From Desulfobulbus propionicus (GTDB lineage Bacteria; Desulfobacterota; Desulfobulbia; Desulfobulbales; Desulfobulbaceae): DNA of 64,000 nt. Positions 27,333-37,264 of this stretch are shown one piece after another. The DNA lies in NCBI GenBank assembly GCA_002746685.1, contig PDQK01000033.1:1-64000 (forward strand), in the 5' to 3' direction. Positions within the stretch are counted from its first letter, which is position 1, and each line of letters starts with the position of its first letter. A program made the translations under genes and the position numbers. The notes beneath the pieces were generated by a model. That model saw only the letters and a program-made list of their open reading frames with translations, did not search any database and had not been told where the DNA came from.

Positions 27333-27740
27333 CCGCTCTTATGCCTGGATATTGGTGCATCACTTGTAAGAAAGATGCTTTTACCCCATGTTTCTGATCA
27401 CAGATACTTCATTGTTACTGAGCACAGGCACTCCATCTTTGTACAATTATTTTTTTCCACATACTCTTGTATGGCTAAAAAGAGTGCTGGTACAACTCTA
27501 CCCTTGCTGCAACCTGGTCCAGTTACACATCAGCGGCAAACACCATTCCAGTAAAGACGTCGTAATTAATCTGCCCCCTGCTTTGCCAGGACGTACCTGA
27601 AAAAATGAAAAATCGCATCTTTTAAACAACGTCTTGAACCCCATTTTTTGTGATGATAGAATTAGACGAGGTGCATCCGTGACGTAACTGATCACAGGCA
27701 CTTCCCCTTTGACATCCTCGTTGAATACAGAAAAGAAGAG

Positions 27741-29897
27741 ATGAAACTGAGAACTAAAATATTTTTACCCATCGCGATTTTGGTGTTAATCGGTGGCTTG
27801 ACTGGTTTGGTGTATGTCAATTTTTTGGTTACAAAACGGCTGGTTGAGGAGCAGATCGCACGCACAGAAAGGAACACCTGGTCACTGCTGAACCAGACAG
27901 CAGAAAGCGAGATGCAGCGGATTTACAGGGAAATTGAAAAGTTTGGCAACAAGGCCAAAGGAGAAGCAACGTTTTTTTCTTCCATACCTGAAGTCCTCAG
28001 TGCATATCGTCTTGCCATGACAGGAAACATCGACGATGAGACTGACCCCGTTGTCCAGCAGGCAAGAGTTCAGCTGAGAAATTTTGTCAAACCTATCAGT
28101 GAAACATATAAACGAAACACCGGACTTTCAGCGCTCAAGCTTCATTTCCATCTGAAAAATAATCGCAGCTTTACCCGTGTCTGGCGCGATGGATGGCAGA
28201 CCAAGCAAGGCGGCAAAAAGGTCGATATCTCTGATGACCTCTCTTCTTTCCGACTGACAGTGGTAACTATTAATCAAGGCAGCCATGCCTCGCTGCAGGG
28301 TATCGAGGTAGGCAGAGGGGGCTTTGTCATTCGGGGGATTACGCCAATCACAGATACCAATGGTGACCATTTGGGATCAAATGAGGTGTTTTTCCCTTTT
28401 AATAATGTCATAAAAATGATCAAAGTTAATCCCAACATTGACTATGCAGTCTATATGGATAAAAGGCTGCTCAATATAGCCAAGTCCCTACAGGATGAAA
28501 GCAAAAACCCTGTAGTTGATAATGCATTTGTGTATACCGGCTCCTCAAACAAGGAACTCATCACCCCTCTCGTTGATGGTAAGCTGTTGCAAGAGGGCAT
28601 GCAGCACCCCTATTCCCAGGCCAGAGAAAGCTACTATCTTACCTCTTTTCCTCTCAAGGATTTTGCTGGTAAACCCGTTGGCAGCATGGTTGTTGTCCAG
28701 AATATTTCTGAACAGCTGGCAGCGATTTCAGCTACCAGAGAGGCAGGGAACACCACGGAAAGAAATCTTTTTGTTCAATTTACCATCGGTATGTTGATTA
28801 TGTCCGGAGTTCTTATTGGTTTTGTTTCACTTGTGGTACACAAAATCGTCATGGTCCCGCTTAATGCCTCCATTGCATTGACATCGGAAATTGCTCAAGG
28901 CATTTTCGGGTGTGAACTTGATGTGACAAGCACTGACGAAATGGGTCAGCTCCAATCGGCCCTTAACTCCATGTCAAGAAAGATCAAAGAAAATACAGAT
29001 GACCTCATTGAAAACCGCAAGAATATTAACCTGAAAGTGCGGGTCCAAGAAGAAATTCTTGTTATGATAAGTGATTCTTCAGCCACTGTTGCTGAACAAG
29101 CTGAAAAATCTACCCAATCCTGTACATACCTTGCTAGCCATCTCGAGAGCCAGACTCAATTACTTCAAGAAATTAACGAGATGATGACCAGCGTTGACCG
29201 ATTATCCAACCAGAATGCTGATAAAGCAGAAGAAACCAACGTCATAACCCGGGAGGCAGGAGCAAGCGCTGAAGTTGGTAATGAAAAGATGAAGACCATG
29301 ATCAATGCCATGACTGAAATATCTAATTCCAGCCGCGAAATCATAAAGATCCTTGATGTCCTGCAGGATATTTCCGATCAAACGAACCTGCTGGCATTAA
29401 ACGCAACCATAGAAGCAGCAAGAGCCGGTGAAGCGGGAAAAGGTTTTGCTGTTGTTGCCCAGGAGGTGAAGGAACTCGCATTACGATCTTCCAATGCAGT
29501 AAAAGAGACGACAAATCTGCTCAAACGATCAACCCAGAATGTTGAAAATGGCGTTCAAATAGCTGGTGATGCTGGAAAAGCTTTTGAGCAGATTGTGGAA
29601 CAGATTGCCCTTATCACCACCATTGCTGAAAAAATATCTTCCGGCTCCACAGAGCAGGCGCAGTCATTAGGTACGGTGAAAGAAAAAATTGAGCATGCTG
29701 ACAGTGAGTTAACAGAAATGATGCACGTGGCTGAAAAAACAGCTGCAAATGCGGTAGGCCTTTCCAGTCAGTCTAACCAGCTGGTTACCCAGTTACAGTT
29801 AAAATTAAAGGAGGCTGAAGAAGAATATGGCAAGATCAAGACTGCAGATTTGGCAGAAGTTGATGACTCCGTGTGGGAGGAACAGAGCCAGCGTTGA
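27741..29897 (+). CDS. Methyl-accepting chemotaxis protein
   Basis: N-terminal TM, extracellular sensor, HAMP, ISDQTNLLALNATIEAARAGEAGKGFAVVAQEVKELALRS. Confidence 0.95.
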   Translation: MKLRTKIFLPIAILVLIGGLTGLVYVNFLVTKRLVEEQIARTERNTWSLLNQTAESEMQRIYREIEKFGNKAKGEATFFSSIPEVLSAYRLAMTGNIDDETDPVVQQARVQLRNFVKPISETYKRNTGLSALKLHFHLKNNRSFTRVWRDGWQTKQGGKKVDISDDLSSFRLTVVTINQGSHASLQGIEVGRGGFVIRGITPITDTNGDHLGSNEVFFPFNNVIKMIKVNPNIDYAVYMDKRLLNIAKSLQDESKNPVVDNAFVYTGSSNKELITPLVDGKLLQEGMQHPYSQARESYYLTSFPLKDFAGKPVGSMVVVQNISEQLAAISATREAGNTTERNLFVQFTIGMLIMSGVLIGFVSLVVHKIVMVPLNASIALTSEIAQGIFGCELDVTSTDEMGQLQSALNSMSRKIKENTDDLIENRKNINLKVRVQEEILVMISDSSATVAEQAEKSTQSCTYLASHLESQTQLLQEINEMMTSVDRLSNQNADKAEETNVITREAGASAEVGNEKMKTMINAMTEISNSSREIIKILDVLQDISDQTNLLALNATIEAARAGEAGKGFAVVAQEVKELALRSSNAVKETTNLLKRSTQNVENGVQIAGDAGKAFEQIVEQIALITTIAEKISSGSTEQAQSLGTVKEKIEHADSELTEMMHVAEKTAANAVGLSSQSNQLVTQLQLKLKEAEEEYGKIKTADLAEVDDSVWEEQSQR

Positions 29898-30044
29898 TTA
29901 AAGCGTTTTAGTGTAACGCCTTAGCACAGAACGAAGTTTACATTCAGGCCATTGATGACCTTTTTTAAAACCGATGGTATTTGTACCAGAATTTTGAGGT
30001 CTATTATAAAGAAAGATAAAGAAAGCTGGAAATAGAGGGTGAAA

Positions 30045-31091
30045 TTAGCCGCCAATCCTGGACATCTGCCCATGACAACTTCCTGTAGCTGTTTTCAGTC
30101 GTTCTTCCAGCTGATGGCCTTTAGGTTTATTGAGAATGGCCTGAATAAGGGTTTGAGCTATATCCTCATCACTACAGCCCCCACGCAGAACTGAACGGAG
30201 GTCAACCTCGTCATCATGGAGCAAACAGGAACGTAAGGTCCCAGCCGAAGTCAAACGCAGACGATTGCATTGATCACAAAAATGGTGAGACAAGGGGCTG
30301 ATAAAGCCGATGGAACCAACAGAGTTCTTTCCAAGCCGGTACACCTGGGCCGGGCCATCAATTCTGTTCCGTTCAACCGGGATGAGTTCTCCAAAACTCT
30401 CCAGTCGCTGTTTAATTTCATCAGAGGAGATGAATGTTTCGGCATTCCATAAGGAAGATTCGCCAATGGGCATAAATTCGATAAACCGAATTTGCAGCGG
30501 CATGGTTTGGGAGAGTTGAATAAAATCAGGTATTTCATCGTCATTGATATGACGCATGGCCACTACATTCACCTTGATCGGCTGAAATCCCACAGTAAGG
30601 GCTTTTTCGATGCCCCGCCAGACCTGGTCAAAACAATCCCTTCCAGTTATCCGGGTGAACCGTTCTGCTTTCAGGCTGTCCAGGCTTACATTTACTTTAG
30701 TCAGCCCTGCGTCCAGCAAGGGTTGAGCGTATTTCTCCAAGAGTATGCCATTAGTGGTTATCCGAATATCATGCAGGTTATCTATGGCTCCGAGGTCTTG
30801 AATAAAACGTATCACATTACGACGAACAAGCGGTTCTCCACCAGTAAGACGTACTTTCGTTATGCCCATATTAACGGCAACGTTAACCACGCGGAGGAGC
30901 TCCTCAAAAGACAGCAAGTCCTGATGACGTACTTTACTCGGTGCCTCGCCACTGTCATGGTCCGTCACACAGTACATACACCGCAGATTGCACCTGTCAG
31001 TGAGACTTAAACGCAGATAAGAGATAGAGCGTGAAAACGTGTCGATTAATCGGGTTTGTAAGTGAAGTGGACTGGCTATTTCTTTGTTCAT
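30045..31091 (-). CDS. moaA: GTP 3',8-cyclase
   Basis: SLTDRCNLRCMYC, FCDQCNRLRLTSAGTLRSCLL, C-terminal GG. Confidence 0.95.
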   Translation of the reverse strand: MNKEIASPLHLQTRLIDTFSRSISYLRLSLTDRCNLRCMYCVTDHDSGEAPSKVRHQDLLSFEELLRVVNVAVNMGITKVRLTGGEPLVRRNVIRFIQDLGAIDNLHDIRITTNGILLEKYAQPLLDAGLTKVNVSLDSLKAERFTRITGRDCFDQVWRGIEKALTVGFQPIKVNVVAMRHINDDEIPDFIQLSQTMPLQIRFIEFMPIGESSLWNAETFISSDEIKQRLESFGELIPVERNRIDGPAQVYRLGKNSVGSIGFISPLSHHFCDQCNRLRLTSAGTLRSCLLHDDEVDLRSVLRGGCSDEDIAQTLIQAILNKPKGHQLEERLKTATGSCHGQMSRIGG

Positions 31092-31177
31092 TGAGTAATA
31101 TACTTAAGTTTCAACCGGAAAAACGGAGCAACACAAATACCACTGAATCACTCTGATTGCAATAATTCCAGCACACC

Positions 31178-32185
31178 ATGCTTATCTTAGGAATAGAAAG
31201 CTCCTGTGACGATACAGCTGCAGCCGTATACGACAGCGAGACCAATACTGTATTGTCAAATATAATCAGTTCACAAAACGAGGTACATGCCCGTTTCGGC
31301 GGGATTGTGCCAGAACTTGCCTCCCGATGCCATGTTGCGTCTATTTGGCCAGTTGTGCAGCAAGCGCTCGAGGGTGCAGCGGTACAACTGGAACAGATTG
31401 AACTTATTGCAGCAACTCAGGGGCCTGGTCTGGTAGGCTCACTGCTCGTCGGATTCACCTTTGCAAAGTCGTTGTCCCTGGTTACCGGGATTCCCTGTGT
31501 CGGAGTGGATCACATGGCAGGTCACATCCTTTCCTGTAAACTTAATCAAGAACAACCTGAATTTCCCTATACAGCACTTATTGTTTCTGGCGGTAACACT
31601 ACACTCTTTTCTGTTGGTGATGCAGTGACCTTTACCCGACTCGGAAGAACCCGCGATGATGCTGCCGGGGAAGCCTTTGATAAAGTGGCAAAATTATTGG
31701 GACTTGGTTATCCAGGTGGCCCCATCATCAGCAAACTCGCAGAACAGGGAGACAGCTCTGCTATTCCATTCCCCAGGGCCTGGCTGGATAAGACAAGCCT
31801 TGATTTTAGTTTTAGCGGGTTAAAAACATCAGTGCTCAACTATGTGCGTACCAACCAACAAAAAAACATTCCACTCAATATGGAAAACATTTGTGCATCA
31901 TTTCAGGAGGCAGTTGTTGAGGTGCTGGTGAAAAAAACCATTATCGCTGCTCAAAGCAATAACCATAGCCAGATTGTGCTCGGTGGCGGGGTAGCATCAA
32001 ACAAACATCTACGGGAGCAAATGGGCAGTGAAGCTCAAGCTCATGGCCTTAAGCTTTCCGTTGCCAAACCGGTCTACTGCACCGATAATGGTGCCATGAT
32101 CGCCTTAGCAGGGCACTACCAATACCAACAAGGCAACCTGACCTCCATTGACGATGATGCCTATTCCAGATCACCGTTGCTCTAA
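31178..32185 (+). CDS. tsaD: tRNA threonylcarbamoyladenosine biosynthesis protein TsaD
   Basis: ILGIESSCDDTAAAVYD, VDHMAGHILSC, VLGGGVASN. Confidence 0.96.
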   Translation: MLILGIESSCDDTAAAVYDSETNTVLSNIISSQNEVHARFGGIVPELASRCHVASIWPVVQQALEGAAVQLEQIELIAATQGPGLVGSLLVGFTFAKSLSLVTGIPCVGVDHMAGHILSCKLNQEQPEFPYTALIVSGGNTTLFSVGDAVTFTRLGRTRDDAAGEAFDKVAKLLGLGYPGGPIISKLAEQGDSSAIPFPRAWLDKTSLDFSFSGLKTSVLNYVRTNQQKNIPLNMENICASFQEAVVEVLVKKTIIAAQSNNHSQIVLGGGVASNKHLREQMGSEAQAHGLKLSVAKPVYCTDNGAMIALAGHYQYQQGNLTSIDDDAYSRSPLL

Positions 32186-32202
32186 ACTGTCAGGCTCACA
32201 TT

Positions 32203-33075
32203 ATGGTTTACCAAAAAACCCGATCTACCCTGAAAAAACAGGGACTTGCACCCAAAAAAAAGCTTGGTCAAAATTTCCTCGTTCATCAGCATACCGCTCA
32301 ATCCATTGTGAATGCAGCTAACCTTACTCCTGATGATACGGTTATTGAGGTGGGAGTCGGTTTAGGTGCGTTAACCAGACCGCTTGCCCAAAAGGCGCAG
32401 CGCGTTATCGGTATAGAGGCAGACTCTGGCATTGTAGCCATGCATAAGGAACAGGGCAATTTGCCAGATAATGTAGACCTTCGCCATGAAGATATTTTAA
32501 AGACCGACCTAGTTGGACTGGTTAAAGAAACCGGGAACAAGCTGAAAATAGTTGCCAACCTGCCCTACTCCATCTCATCTCCATTTATTTTTACGCTTAT
32601 TGAGTACAGCGAAGCAGTAGCTTATGCAGTCGTGATGCTTCAAAAAGAAGTGGCCCAACGGTTGATGGCAAAATCCGACACCAAGGCGTATGGAGCCCCC
32701 ACTGTACTTCTAGCAAGTTGTGCTGATGTTCAACCGCTTCTCTCTGTCAGCCCCAATGAATTCCATCCCAGGCCCAAGGTGGATTCACTGGTAATGAAAA
32801 TTACGTTTTCTCCTCCTTCTGAGCGCATAAAGCAATTGGCAGATTTTGACAAAACTATGCTGCGTCGAGTAGTTAATGGTGCTTTTGGTCAACGGCGAAA
32901 AACCCTGCTAAACAGTCTTTCCAGCACTTTTACCCATGGAGGAAAGATTGCAATGGCACAAATAATCGAACAGGCCGGCATCCCCCCTGGAATTCGAGCC
33001 GAAAAGCTCGAATTACCCGATTTCATTGCATTGAGTAACGCCTTGAAAGCAAAAAAGGAAGCAACAACGCTGTGA
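32203..33075 (+). CDS. rsmA: 16S rRNA (adenine(1518)/(1519)-N6)-dimethyltransferase
   Basis: KKKLGQNFLVH, VIEVGVGLGALTRPLAQ, VANLPYSISSP. Confidence 0.95.
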   Translation: MVYQKTRSTLKKQGLAPKKKLGQNFLVHQHTAQSIVNAANLTPDDTVIEVGVGLGALTRPLAQKAQRVIGIEADSGIVAMHKEQGNLPDNVDLRHEDILKTDLVGLVKETGNKLKIVANLPYSISSPFIFTLIEYSEAVAYAVVMLQKEVAQRLMAKSDTKAYGAPTVLLASCADVQPLLSVSPNEFHPRPKVDSLVMKITFSPPSERIKQLADFDKTMLRRVVNGAFGQRRKTLLNSLSSTFTHGGKIAMAQIIEQAGIPPGIRAEKLELPDFIALSNALKAKKEATTL

Positions 33076-33578
33076 ACTTACAACGTACCCTAACGTACTA
33101 TCATCTACGATTAAAGCGACTCCAGGGTAGTCCAAGGTCACTTGCCCTTGGCGTTGCCATTGGTGCGGCAATAGGTATTACACCTACCATACCTTTTCAC
33201 ACGGTGTTAATCCTTGCTACCACGCTGCTTTTCCGGGCTAATCCCATTTCAGCATTCATTACTGGAATTTTCGTCAGTAATCCATTCACCTTTATACCCC
33301 AATATTATGCAGCTTGGGTGTTGGGTGATCTTCTTTTTCCAGACAGGTTGACCTGGATACAAATGAAGGAGCTTTTCCTTCATCTTAAAGCGGAGGGGTG
33401 GGTTGAAAGTCTTTACACTATTTACGAGGTAGGCATTAATGCTACTCTTGTGATGATGACTGGTGGTCTTCTACTCGCCATTCCCTGTGGTCTTTTGTTT
33501 TATTTTATTGGGCTGCGCTTTTTTACTGTCATACAGCAAAAAAGCAGAGATAAACATTTCCTTAACCATAAAGAGTAA
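33072..33578 (+). CDS. DUF2062 domain membrane protein
   Basis: GTG start; ALGVAIGAAIGITPTIPFHTVLI, FVSNPFTFIPQYYAAW. Confidence 0.8.
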   Translation: MNLQRTLTYYHLRLKRLQGSPRSLALGVAIGAAIGITPTIPFHTVLILATTLLFRANPISAFITGIFVSNPFTFIPQYYAAWVLGDLLFPDRLTWIQMKELFLHLKAEGWVESLYTIYEVGINATLVMMTGGLLLAIPCGLLFYFIGLRFFTVIQQKSRDKHFLNHKE

Positions 33579-33584
33579 TTTTAC

Positions 33585-34754
33585 TTGCAAAACTTCGTCT
33601 TTCATAACCCCACCAAGGTTATTTTTGGTAAAGATACTGTTCCAACGGTTGGTCATGAAACAAAAGCGGTTGGAAATACAGCGCTTCTCGTCTATGGGGT
33701 ATCCAGCTTAAAAGCTGGTGGTACTTTTAATCAGATTTATTCAGCTCTTCAGGAAAATGAGGTCAAGGTAGTTGAATTTGGCAAGGTTGCACCTAATCCA
33801 ACGCTCTCACAGGTACGTGAAGGTATTGCACTAGCCAAAAAAAAGGGTATTGACGTTATTGTAGCAGCTGGTGGTGGCTCTGTTATTGATACAGCAAAGG
33901 CTATTGGTGCAGGAGCTGTTGTTGAACATGATGTATGGAAGTTTTTTATCGGGAAAAAAGGAGTTAAAGCCACCTTGCCAGTGGTTACGGTTCTGACTAT
34001 TCCTGGCTCAGGGTCAGAAATGAATTCCGGGATGGTGCTCACCCATGACGAAAAAAAACAAAAATTCGGTTTTGGGCATCGTTTTCTCCATCCCGTCACG
34101 TCGATCCTTGACCCAGAACTTACCTACAGCTTACCACCGGAATACACCGCCTACGGTGCTGTGGATGCCCTCTGCCATATCCTCGAATTTTACCTGACCA
34201 CTGCTGACGACGATATTACTGTTCAGGCCAGATTGATGGAAGGGCTTATGGAAAACATTATGACGGCCTGTACCCGCTGCCTTGCGAATCCACATGATTA
34301 CCATGGTCGAGCAACGCTGATGTGGTCAGCAACATTGGCCCTTAATGGCTTAACTGCTGCGGGACTTGGTAAGGTAGGTTTTCCCATGCATCTGTTGGAA
34401 CACGCTATCAGTGGGAGATACAATACTCCCCATGGAGCCGGGTTAGGTGCCCTATTAGCAGGCTGGCTGAATTACTACCGCCAAGCAGCTCCCAAAAGGC
34501 TGGCAACTTTGGGCAACCGGATTTTTGCAGTTGCTCCACAACCTTCAGAGCAGGAAGCCATAGATCTGTGTATCACCTCTATCATGAACTGGCTTAAGCA
34601 GATTGCTGTTCCAATCACTCCCCAGTCTTTAGGAGTTACCCCAGAAGATATCCCTAAGCTCGCCGAAAGTACCGCTCCACTTGCTAAAATCTGGCGTCTC
34701 AGAGAATACCCGCCAACCTTGCTAGAACAGATACTGCGCTATCGTCATTGCTAA
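33585..34754 (+). CDS. Iron-containing alcohol dehydrogenase
   Basis: TTG start; FVFHNPTKVIFGKDTV, AAGGGSVIDTAKAIGAG, GVAAHAL-like MHLLEHAISGRYNTPHGAGLG. Confidence 0.92.
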   Translation: MQNFVFHNPTKVIFGKDTVPTVGHETKAVGNTALLVYGVSSLKAGGTFNQIYSALQENEVKVVEFGKVAPNPTLSQVREGIALAKKKGIDVIVAAGGGSVIDTAKAIGAGAVVEHDVWKFFIGKKGVKATLPVVTVLTIPGSGSEMNSGMVLTHDEKKQKFGFGHRFLHPVTSILDPELTYSLPPEYTAYGAVDALCHILEFYLTTADDDITVQARLMEGLMENIMTACTRCLANPHDYHGRATLMWSATLALNGLTAAGLGKVGFPMHLLEHAISGRYNTPHGAGLGALLAGWLNYYRQAAPKRLATLGNRIFAVAPQPSEQEAIDLCITSIMNWLKQIAVPITPQSLGVTPEDIPKLAESTAPLAKIWRLREYPPTLLEQILRYRHC

Positions 34755-35078
34755 AAGGTGTTGCAAAATCTTCGGTAACTCCCAGTTCCATAATATGTAC
34801 AAAAGACAGCAAACAGCAAATCGCTCACCTTTTCCAGAGTATTTCCCAAAGCGTCTTGAAACTGAAAAAACAAAAATATACGCATCTTCTCTCGGTGTAA
34901 GTGCATTTTATCTCTTAAAAATGTATGGAGCATCATCGGGTAGGTATCGTTTGTTTTTTTTGAAAAGCGATGTGCATTTTTTCTTCATTACTGCTAAATT
35001 CAGCTACTCACCAAGAAGATGTGTCATAACACTTCCTGGAAAGAGCAATCCTTTCTCTTAACTTCCTCTTTTATTTTT

Positions 35079-36722
35079 ATGGGTTCCAGATTTATTGGCT
35101 TCATTTTATTCCTCTGTATTGGTATTCCCCTTTTTTGCCCATCAGGCTTTGCTGCTCCCCTTGAATACGACCTTGTCTATGCCTGGAATAAGGATCTGAA
35201 CAGTATTCTTGATTACAAAGATCAGCTGGATAACCTCTTTGACCCCAGCGTCAGCAAACAGCTGAAAGTGGTGAAAAAAGGAGATGAGTATGGGGTTATA
35301 TATGACTGCAATGCGCCTATTACCACCATTTTGAAAACCATTGTCAAGCACGGGACCAGGCTCCAGCAGGCCGGGTTTGATCAACCTTTTGCGATACAGA
35401 ACAAGAAGGGCTACCATCAACTGTTTAACGTCAGCTATGGGTATGGGCCCAATCTGGATGCCATGATTATCCAGTACCAGAAGGTCTACTCTTACCTTGG
35501 AAAGTCTGTGGGCAAAGACCTGTATATTGAAGAGGATGAGAAAGGGAATTACATGCTGGTGTATCGTCGTCATGGTGACCGTTTTTCAACCTTGACTGTT
35601 GCAAAACGCCATGGCCGTCTCCTTAAAAGCAGAAAGATAAAAACCGCCATTGCTGAAGTGCAAAACAACACAGTTGTGTACGGTGAGTCTACCCTGCTCC
35701 ACGGTCAAGAGGTTATTGCTCAAAAAGAGCAGGAAACAAAACAGCGAGAAACAGCAAAACCGCCTGCTCAACCAAAACCTTCACCGAAACCTGACCCCAA
35801 GCCGTCCGATGACCCTGTAACCTTGCATCCTGGAAACTATAAGGTAGCGGTCAATAAGCATTCACCTCAACCCACTGTTAAACGAACTGCCAAACATCCG
35901 AGCAATCGCCCCTTGGCCGCTTTAAAGCTGAATAAAGGCAGTAACAGCAGTGTTGAAAAGAAGGTGGAGGCATATATCAAGGGGTTGCGCCGAAAAGGTA
36001 AGCTGCGCGGAGATGAGCGAACGGGATGGATGGTGTATGACCTTAATCGCGATGTAAGCCTGGTTGATATTAATGCGGATCAATCGTTCCAGGCGGCAAG
36101 TATGATTAAGCCCTTTGTCGCACTAGCCTTTTTTCACAAGGTCAAGCAAGGGAAACTTAAATATGGGCCCAAGAGCAGGAAAATGATGACCGCCATGATT
36201 CAGCGCTCCAGTAATACCGCTACAAACTGGGTTATGAAGAGAGTTGGTGGACCTGCCTCTTGTCAAAGGCTCCTTACTAAACAGTACGGCAGCCTGTTTG
36301 AAAAATTGCAGATTGTTGAATATATCCCCAGGGGTGGTCGCACCTACCGCAACAAGGCGCTTCCTTCTGATTATGTTCGGTTTCTCCGGGCTTTGTGGAA
36401 GAATAAGCTTCCCTACTCCAAAGAAATACGTCGCTTAATGGCATTACCAGGACGGGATCGTTTGTATTACGGTACTCCCATTCCCCAAGGGACCCTGGTC
36501 TACAATAAAACCGGAACCACAGCCCATCTTTGCGGTGATATGGGGATTCTTGCTCCACGCACTACAAAATCCAGCCGATACCCGTACGCCATTGTGGGCA
36601 TTATTGAACGTAGCTCACGAGCTCCCAACTACCAGCAATGGATGCGATCCAGGGGTGGTGTTATCAGAGAGGTTTCCACCCTTGTGTATAAGGATTTAAA
36701 GCGAACCAGAGCGCTGAAATAA
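35079..36722 (+). CDS. Exported serine beta-lactamase-fold protein with an additional N-terminal domain
   Basis: ATG at 35079 with signal peptide; SMIK, SSNTATN and KTGTT motifs in order. Confidence 0.8.
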   Translation: MGSRFIGFILFLCIGIPLFCPSGFAAPLEYDLVYAWNKDLNSILDYKDQLDNLFDPSVSKQLKVVKKGDEYGVIYDCNAPITTILKTIVKHGTRLQQAGFDQPFAIQNKKGYHQLFNVSYGYGPNLDAMIIQYQKVYSYLGKSVGKDLYIEEDEKGNYMLVYRRHGDRFSTLTVAKRHGRLLKSRKIKTAIAEVQNNTVVYGESTLLHGQEVIAQKEQETKQRETAKPPAQPKPSPKPDPKPSDDPVTLHPGNYKVAVNKHSPQPTVKRTAKHPSNRPLAALKLNKGSNSSVEKKVEAYIKGLRRKGKLRGDERTGWMVYDLNRDVSLVDINADQSFQAASMIKPFVALAFFHKVKQGKLKYGPKSRKMMTAMIQRSSNTATNWVMKRVGGPASCQRLLTKQYGSLFEKLQIVEYIPRGGRTYRNKALPSDYVRFLRALWKNKLPYSKEIRRLMALPGRDRLYYGTPIPQGTLVYNKTGTTAHLCGDMGILAPRTTKSSRYPYAIVGIIERSSRAPNYQQWMRSRGGVIREVSTLVYKDLKRTRALK

Positions 36723-36723
36723 T

Positions 36724-36748
36724 GCAGGCCGCTAGAATAGCGGCCTGC
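36724..36748. terminator. Hairpin between convergent genes
   Basis: gcaggccgct-agaat-agcggcctgc; no long T-tract, so function uncertain. Confidence 0.5.
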
Positions 36749-36783
36749 AAGGGTACATGTACTATTTTCGTCTTTGGTGATTC

Positions 36784-37191
36784 TCAAAATGGTACATCAT
36801 CGGCCATTGAGGGTGGCTCTTCTGGCATCCCGTCCATGAAACTGCCTCCACCGCCACTTCCAGAGCCTCGTGGGGTCAGCATTTTCATTTCCCGGGCAAC
36901 GATTTCGGTTGTGTAGCGGTCGTTCCCGCTTTGATCCTGCCATTTACGGGTTTGAATTTTTCCTTCAATGTATACCCGTGACCCTTTGGAAAGATATTCA
37001 CCGCAAATTTCAGCTAAACGCTGCCAGGCAACGATACTGTGCCATTCTGTTTGTTCCTGCATTTGACCGTCCTGGCCTTTCCAGCGTTCAGTTGTGGCAA
37101 TCCTAAAAGTCGCCACAGGGGTACCGCTCTGGGTGTACCGAATTTCAGGATCAGCTCCCAGGTTCCCGATAAGAATTGCTTTATTGATCAT
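36784..37191 (-). CDS. ssb: Single-stranded DNA-binding protein
   Basis: [33 protein letters not shown]...; acidic tail MADDVPF. Confidence 0.95.
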   Translation of the reverse strand: MINKAILIGNLGADPEIRYTQSGTPVATFRIATTERWKGQDGQMQEQTEWHSIVAWQRLAEICGEYLSKGSRVYIEGKIQTRKWQDQSGNDRYTTEIVAREMKMLTPRGSGSGGGGSFMDGMPEEPPSMADDVPF

Positions 37192-37264
37192 TTTTCACCT
37201 TTTGTTCCTGATTAGAATTGAGTTGTCATTGTTATACTTGTAATTGGTCAAAAAAACAAAAAAA

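Noticed and set aside
27333-27740. Possible ncRNA or small ORFs between the aminotransferase and MCP genes
   Set aside because: No recognisable structure, terminator or coding signal strong enough to report.
30492-31010. 172-aa + strand ORF
   Set aside because: Antisense to moaA; no independent evidence.
34755-35078. ORF 34795-35061 and neighbouring upstream extension of the 35019 ORF
   Set aside because: No domain or signal; the real exported protein starts at 35079 with a signal peptide.
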